Shown here: positions 7,929 through 11,437 of the stretch, in pieces
Layout: the number at the start of each line of letters is the position of its first letter
Numbering within the stretch: the stretch's first letter is position 1
Assembly: GCA_004151065.3 (NCBI GenBank)
Contig: NWUY0300062578.1
Location: 19,658-31,094, forward strand
Reading direction: 5' to 3'
Length of the DNA: 11,437 nucleotides
Source of the DNA: Larix sibirica
Lineage: Eukaryota > Streptophyta > Pinopsida > Pinales > Pinaceae
Translations under genes and position numbers: made by a program
The notes under the pieces: generated by a model
What the model was told of the DNA's origin: nothing
Seen by the model: only the letters and a program-made list of their open reading frames with translations
Database searches by the model: none

Positions 7929-8612
7929 CGGGGGACGCGTGGGAGTTTTCATGACGGGTTCAACTCCCTTATTCTTGAAATCTCGAACTCTGCAGGTGCA
8001 TTTAAATTGGTCGTATCCTCATAAATCAAAGGATGTGCCTGTACAAGTGACAATAAAGGACCAAAAACTATGCAATTTAATAGGGAGAGTGTATCGAGCC
8101 CTCTTCTCATTCAGCTGGTGGAGGTTACAGTGGAGCGAGGGTTTCCAGAATGCAGTCTGGATCAGTAGAGAATTTGTGAGTTTTTCAAATCCATCCCCTT
8201 ATGGAATCCGGACTCAGGTAATATTAGTCTCTCTCTGGTTTCGAAGCAAGAATCAATGGCGGGTTGGTCAGACGTCTTCGCTTATATGAAGGGTAGCATG
8301 GAAGACTTTAAAATGCATTTGCGTAGGGTCTTCGAGGCTATTTGCAAAGTCATCCAGGATAATAGAGAAGTTGTAGAAAATGTTAGATACATTTCATAGC
8401 AGCTAACTTGCAAGGGCTCCAGAATATACGCTTTGGAGGGGAATTTGCGTGAGCTAATGGGAATAGTTAATATCATCAAGGAAGAAATTATCAAAATGGC
8501 AAAGATGAACCAATGTAGTCACTGTCAAGAGCCCCCAATTGATGGAGCCCGTCCAATGGAAGAAACCTCAGTTCTGCAACTGGTCTATGGATTTCCAGGC
8601 AAGAAGGATTAG
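7929..8612 (+). pseudogene. Coding-like tail downstream of LINE RNase H, unknown function
   Basis: A plus-strand frame, shifted relative to the RNase H frame, runs from after the TGA at 7926-7928 to a TAG at 8610-8612 with only three stops (8022-8024, 8166-8168, 8397-8399) in about 227 codons, against roughly ten expected. Its first half contains LLIQLVEVTVERGFPE; its second half, from an ATG at 8256-8258, reads MAGWSDVFAYMKGSMEDF, then a helical, coiled-coil-like stretch (FEAICKVIQDNREVVENV, LEGNLRELMGIVNIIKEE) and a CSHC motif before the end. I recognise no domain. It may be the C-terminal region of the LINE protein, a second short reading frame, or a transduced host sequence. A rival open frame of 116 codons (7939-8289) covers the first half but has less protein-like composition and does not connect to the second half. 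Confidence 0.5.
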
Positions 8613-8869
8613 CTGTAAGGTCTTTTTTCAGAATGTTTAAATGTTTTTTTTTTGTTTTGTTATGCCAATAGTTTGTAAGGGTATATCCCTCCTATAATAT
8701 GGAAAATTCTAGGAAGCATAACAAGAATTTTTGTAAATATAAGTTAGTCCATGTTTTAGTCTTCTCCTCTCAGACATCAATAGAATTCAGACTGTCTTTT
8801 TGCTATGTAAATGGATGGTTGTGCACAACCTTTTTAATATAATTTGGTTTCCAGTTTATGTTAAAAAAG
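8613..8869 (+). other. LINE 3' untranslated region and A-run
   Basis: The segment is T-rich, includes a T10 run (8644-8653) and ends ...ttaatataatttggtttcc, then a few bases, then six A (8863-8868) and one G before the right target-site copy. A short terminal A-run following a U-rich 3' end is usual for old plant L1 copies. Confidence 0.65.
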
Positions 8870-8887
8870 GATGTGACCTACTACTAA
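8870..8887. repeat. LINE target-site duplication, right copy
   Basis: gatgtgacctactactaa repeats 7427-7444 with a single A/G difference. It directly follows the LINE A-run. The DNA after it should continue the interrupted LTR. Confidence 0.8.
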
Positions 8888-8942
8888 GCCAACCTATTCA
8901 TAACTAATATACTAATAATGATTGATGGTTAGGGCATAAGCA
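8888..8942 (-). mobile_element. Probable outer part of the interrupted LTR
   Basis: By the logic of the target-site duplication, this sequence was contiguous with 7444 before the LINE inserted. On the minus strand it would begin TGCTTATGCCC at 8942, an imperfect inverted match to the inner end GCATAACA. The exact end is uncertain because the partner LTR is not in the window. Confidence 0.35.
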
Positions 8943-10318
8943 TTATTGCAGAGAACTAATCATGTGCACTATTGGATTAAGAATGGAACCCAAGGTGCAT
9001 GATGTTGTCCAACAAATGTCATAGTATAGCACCATTGTATTAATTGTTTTTACTAAGGAAGGTCTCATTTAAGAAAGAACATAAGGGAGGCAACATAAAT
9101 GAAAAAGGACCATTACACACCATAACCACTACTAGGAATGATCAATCATCCTACTCGCATAATAGATTCAATGGGTACTTATCGTAAACATTTACCTATA
9201 ACATTGATGTTATTTACAAATCTAAAGTAGTAATAAACTCGCTCAAATCACCACATAAACAAAAAGGAACCTCATATTGTAACTAAAACTAGGAATCAAC
9301 TTAAAATAAAATCAAAACAAAAAGAGACCATCTTCAATATATTCAATGTAACATGAGTACAATATAACAATGAACCAATAGTGTCCCTTCTTATCTTAGA
9401 ATATAAGGGATTTCCATACAAGCTTACAAAGTGGATAGTAGTGTCTCAATAACTCATTAGAAATCAAGCATCAAACAACTAACCACACATCCTACAATGA
9501 TCCTACTAACAGTGAATTATCTAACCCAAAACCCTACTAGTAATGACATTTATACAAAAGTACCCATAGGCAAAAGGTCTAGCCATTTCTCTTAATAGCT
9601 AGGGAATAATTTCATATTCTATTATCTCAATGTGTGATCCTTGTAGTCACCTTCCCTCCAGGTCTATAGCTACCCAACTATCTATGTTATGTGCAAGGAC
9701 ATTTCTAGTTGATTTAACCCTATTGATTCTTAGGAAATGCACTCTCTGCAAAATCTAGCATATGCCAATCTACCCAAAGGTAATTGTTGCACGTCAATTT
9801 GTCTTGTGTTAGAACTTGTTTGGTTGTTACATGCTCAAGATGTCTTTGATGTGAATGTGAGCATATTTTTTGCATCCTGTTGTGAGTCCATAAAAACAAA
9901 GGGGCCAACAAGGCCCTAATGTAGTTCTTAACTCACCCTCGAGTTAAATCATATATGTCCTTTCAAATGAAGGAGCTAAGTATCGAGTGATCTCTAAATC
10001 TCGTGCATTAAATTGTTGCAAATTTTTGCTCCTTGTGTCCACTCGTTCAAGATGATGGAAACCGTTGCTATGAAGGTTGTGTCCTTACCTTTATCAGGTA
10101 CTATGTCATTTGTCTATGACGCCACTTTCCACTCTACATATTCCACTTACTTCAACTAGTGCAGGGCCATATATTCATAGTATGCCCTTGTATTTAAGGT
10201 TTTCATAGTCTTCCATTTAGCATCAAGGATCTACAAAAGTCAATCAACTTCATTTTCAAGTTATTGTACTTCATCTAGCTTATCCTATCACTAGAAGGAA
10301 TCAATCACAATGTGAACC
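8943..10318. other. No recognised gene
   Basis: The phrase actaggaat(g/c) recurs loosely near 9131 and 9288, with a weaker relative near 9535, hinting at an eroded repeat. A GC-rich 5-bp stem (gggcc / ggccc) lies near 9902-9916. A minus-strand frame around 9990-10225 has some protein-like stretches but as many stops as chance predicts. No family, LTR boundary or RNA gene is recognised. Confidence 0.45.
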
Positions 10319-10370
10319 TGTAATGCCCCAAATGCAATTAATTATAATTAATTGCATTTGGGGCATTACA
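10319..10370. repeat. Perfect 52-bp palindrome with LTR-like termini
   Basis: Two 26-base arms are exact reverse complements with no spacer. The outer ends read TGTAATGCCCC and GGGGCATTACA, the type of ends seen on many plant Ty3/gypsy LTRs. The centre is AT-rich (aattaattataattaatt). Flanks tgaacc (10313-10318) and taaacc (10371-10376) agree at five of six positions, which could be a weak target-site duplication. It may be the start of a minus-strand 3' LTR, a collapsed miniature element, or a foldback. Confidence 0.8.
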
Positions 10371-10440
10371 TAAACCCCCCCTTAAGAAAACTTCATCTTA
10401 AAGGTGTATCATCTCCTTTCCTTGTTCCCATGTAAGACAT
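10371..10440 (-). other. Possible 3' end of a Ty3/gypsy element: polypurine tract and polyprotein tail
   Basis: On the minus strand the sequence TTAAGGGGGGG (10375-10385 region) sits four bases before TGTAATGCCCC. Plant Ty3/gypsy elements commonly end their coding region just before such a purine run and LTR start. The few codons before it (minus frame with TRKGDDTPLR, a stop, then SFLKGGF) are compatible with a polyprotein C-terminus but too short to prove it. Farther upstream (to the right) no integrase or chromodomain was recognised. Confidence 0.33.
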
Positions 10441-11390
10441 GCACAACATCACACATTATGCACAATCATCATGCAATATGCACCTAGATAACTAGTACTA
10501 TTATGTGGGGAAAGAGTTACTAATGTGGCCATCATGAGTAAATATCATACATAAAATATTACAAATACAATGACCTATTTCACTACATCATTAATTACAC
10601 TTATTGAATTTCCTAGTATGCAATCAAGTCACACAATTATACATCAATCAAGCCAGACCACTTTGCATAAATTCAATTTATACAATTATGCATCAAATCA
10701 AGCTAGTCACATGGTTTACTTCCACCCTCACCCAAAATCATACCATCCCATCAACCTTTGAACGCCCCCAATACTCCAAATGGTCCTGCTCACCATGGCA
10801 CGAGCCCTCTACTGTAACCTGCTCGTAGATAGTATAGTAGGCATCAAAATTTCCTTGGGAATTTTTGTGTCATAGCCACCCTCCCAACTTCTTGTAAAAC
10901 CGCGACCTCGTCGAAATTAACCAAAATTTGGGCCTCATTGGGAATAACTAGCATTTAGTTACCGGTACACCAAAATTGAAATCAAGATTATTGTTCCCTA
11001 GGCATCTCAAAAGGATGGCCCATACTCACTCCATATGCACCCTTAACGCACCAGCCCCAAGCATAGAAAGCCCTTCTCTATATACCTCCCCCCCAGCTAA
11101 AATATCTCAAGCCATGGAATTCTGGTAACTGTATAAAGGAAAAGAATTGTTGGCATAGGTTTATTGATTTAGTTAGTGCACAACCCATAAGGTGTTACAT
11201 GTATAAATTCTCCTTCGTGGTTATAGGATCGCATGAGATCATTGAATGAATAGGCCTTATGGGACTAGGGGTGTATTTCCTGTCAAGCTCCACCTCTCAT
11301 TATGCCGTCAATGAATATCATAGGAGTAGGTAATCCCTTGATATGCATGACATCTATTGGTAGATTTGGTGCCTTGGTACTAAGAGGAAT
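10441..11390. other. No recognised gene
   Basis: Two overlapping plus-strand frames of 63 and 74 codons (10570-10828) have low-complexity H, S, T-rich translations and no motif. C-runs near 11088-11094 read as a purine run on the minus strand but no LTR-like start adjoins them. No protein family, RNA gene or clear repeat was identified. Confidence 0.45.
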
Positions 11391-11437
11391 TGTAATACCC
11401 CATTTTTGCCTTGATGTTATTTGGCTTCAATGTAAAT
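11391..11437 (+). mobile_element. Possible LTR start, cut by the window edge
   Basis: TGTAATACCCCATTTTTGCC begins at 11391 right after a purine-rich aagaggaat. TGTAATACCCC is a frequent start of plant Ty3/gypsy LTRs and resembles the ends of the palindrome at 10319-10370 (TGTAATGCCCC). With only 47 bases visible, whether it is a 5' or 3' LTR cannot be told. Confidence 0.33.

Larger units (their letters stand above)
7445..8869 (+). mobile_element. 5'-truncated LINE (plant L1-like) insertion
   Basis: The 1425-bp segment has the hallmarks of a non-LTR retrotransposon copy. It is bounded by an 18-bp target-site duplication (7427-7444 and 8870-8887, one mismatch). It starts abruptly inside an RNase H domain, as expected for incomplete reverse transcription. 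It ends with a T-rich 3' untranslated region and six A (8863-8868). The order is RNase H (7450-7849), a coding-like tail (7929-8612) and a 3' region (8613-8869) with a T10 run at 8644-8653. Endonuclease and reverse transcriptase are absent because of the truncation. It inserted in the sense opposite to the host retrotransposon, inside its LTR. One mismatch between the duplication copies and several stops in the coding part show that it is old. Confidence 0.8.

Noticed and set aside
7939-8289. 116-codon plus-strand open frame as the LINE tail protein
   Set aside because: It overlaps the frame that continues to 8612 with few stops, does not connect to the coiled-coil part, and reads as a shifted shadow.
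9990-10225. Minus-strand coding remnant
   Set aside because: It has some protein-like stretches but four stops in about 76 codons, equal to chance, and no family motif.
10570-10828. Two overlapping plus-strand open frames as small genes
   Set aside because: Low-complexity translations rich in H, S, T and Y, no motif, and no promoter or splice context.

Overview
This window looks like nuclear DNA from a seed plant with a large, repeat-rich genome. A gymnosperm is my best guess, but no single marker proves it. The DNA is AT-rich. No intact protein gene is visible, and almost all recognisable coding sequence is a decayed transposable element or a gene fragment. I found no bacterial-style operons, CRISPR arrays, rRNA or tRNA genes.

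Layout. (1) Positions 1 to about 930, minus strand: the N-terminal part of a CACTA (En/Spm) transposase, broken by stops and at least two frameshifts and cut by the left window edge. (2) About 930-2728: no recognised gene. (3) 2729-2884, minus: one exon-like fragment of a bacterial/organellar-type peptide chain release factor 3 (RF3) GTPase, with two stops and an intact GT splice donor. (4) 2885-4661: repeats, small hairpins and weak coding-like sequence. (5) 4662-4800, minus: an exon-like frame of unknown function behind a good splice acceptor. (6) About 4801-6115: simple repeats and AT-rich DNA. (7) 6116-7444, minus: the 5' part of a decayed Ty3/gypsy-like retrotransposon, with a gag remnant, a leader, a primer-binding site matching initiator tRNA-Met, and an LTR. 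(8) 7445-8869, plus: a 5'-truncated LINE inserted into that LTR, flanked by an 18-bp target-site duplication and ending in a short A-run. It carries a broken RNase H domain followed by an unexplained coding-like tail. The rest of the LTR probably continues at 8888-8942. (9) 8943-10318: no recognised gene. (10) 10319-10370: a perfect 52-bp palindrome with LTR-like ends, next to a polypurine-tract-like run. (11) 10441-11390: no recognised gene. (12) 11391 to the end: an LTR-like start.

The genes do not work together as a system. The window is a layered record of insertions: a Ty3/gypsy element was hit by a LINE, next to a decayed DNA transposon and relics of one or two host genes. The items most worth follow-up are the RF3-like exon, the LINE with its post-RNase H tail, the unassigned exon at 4662-4800 and the 52-bp palindrome. 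I see no convincing new functional system.
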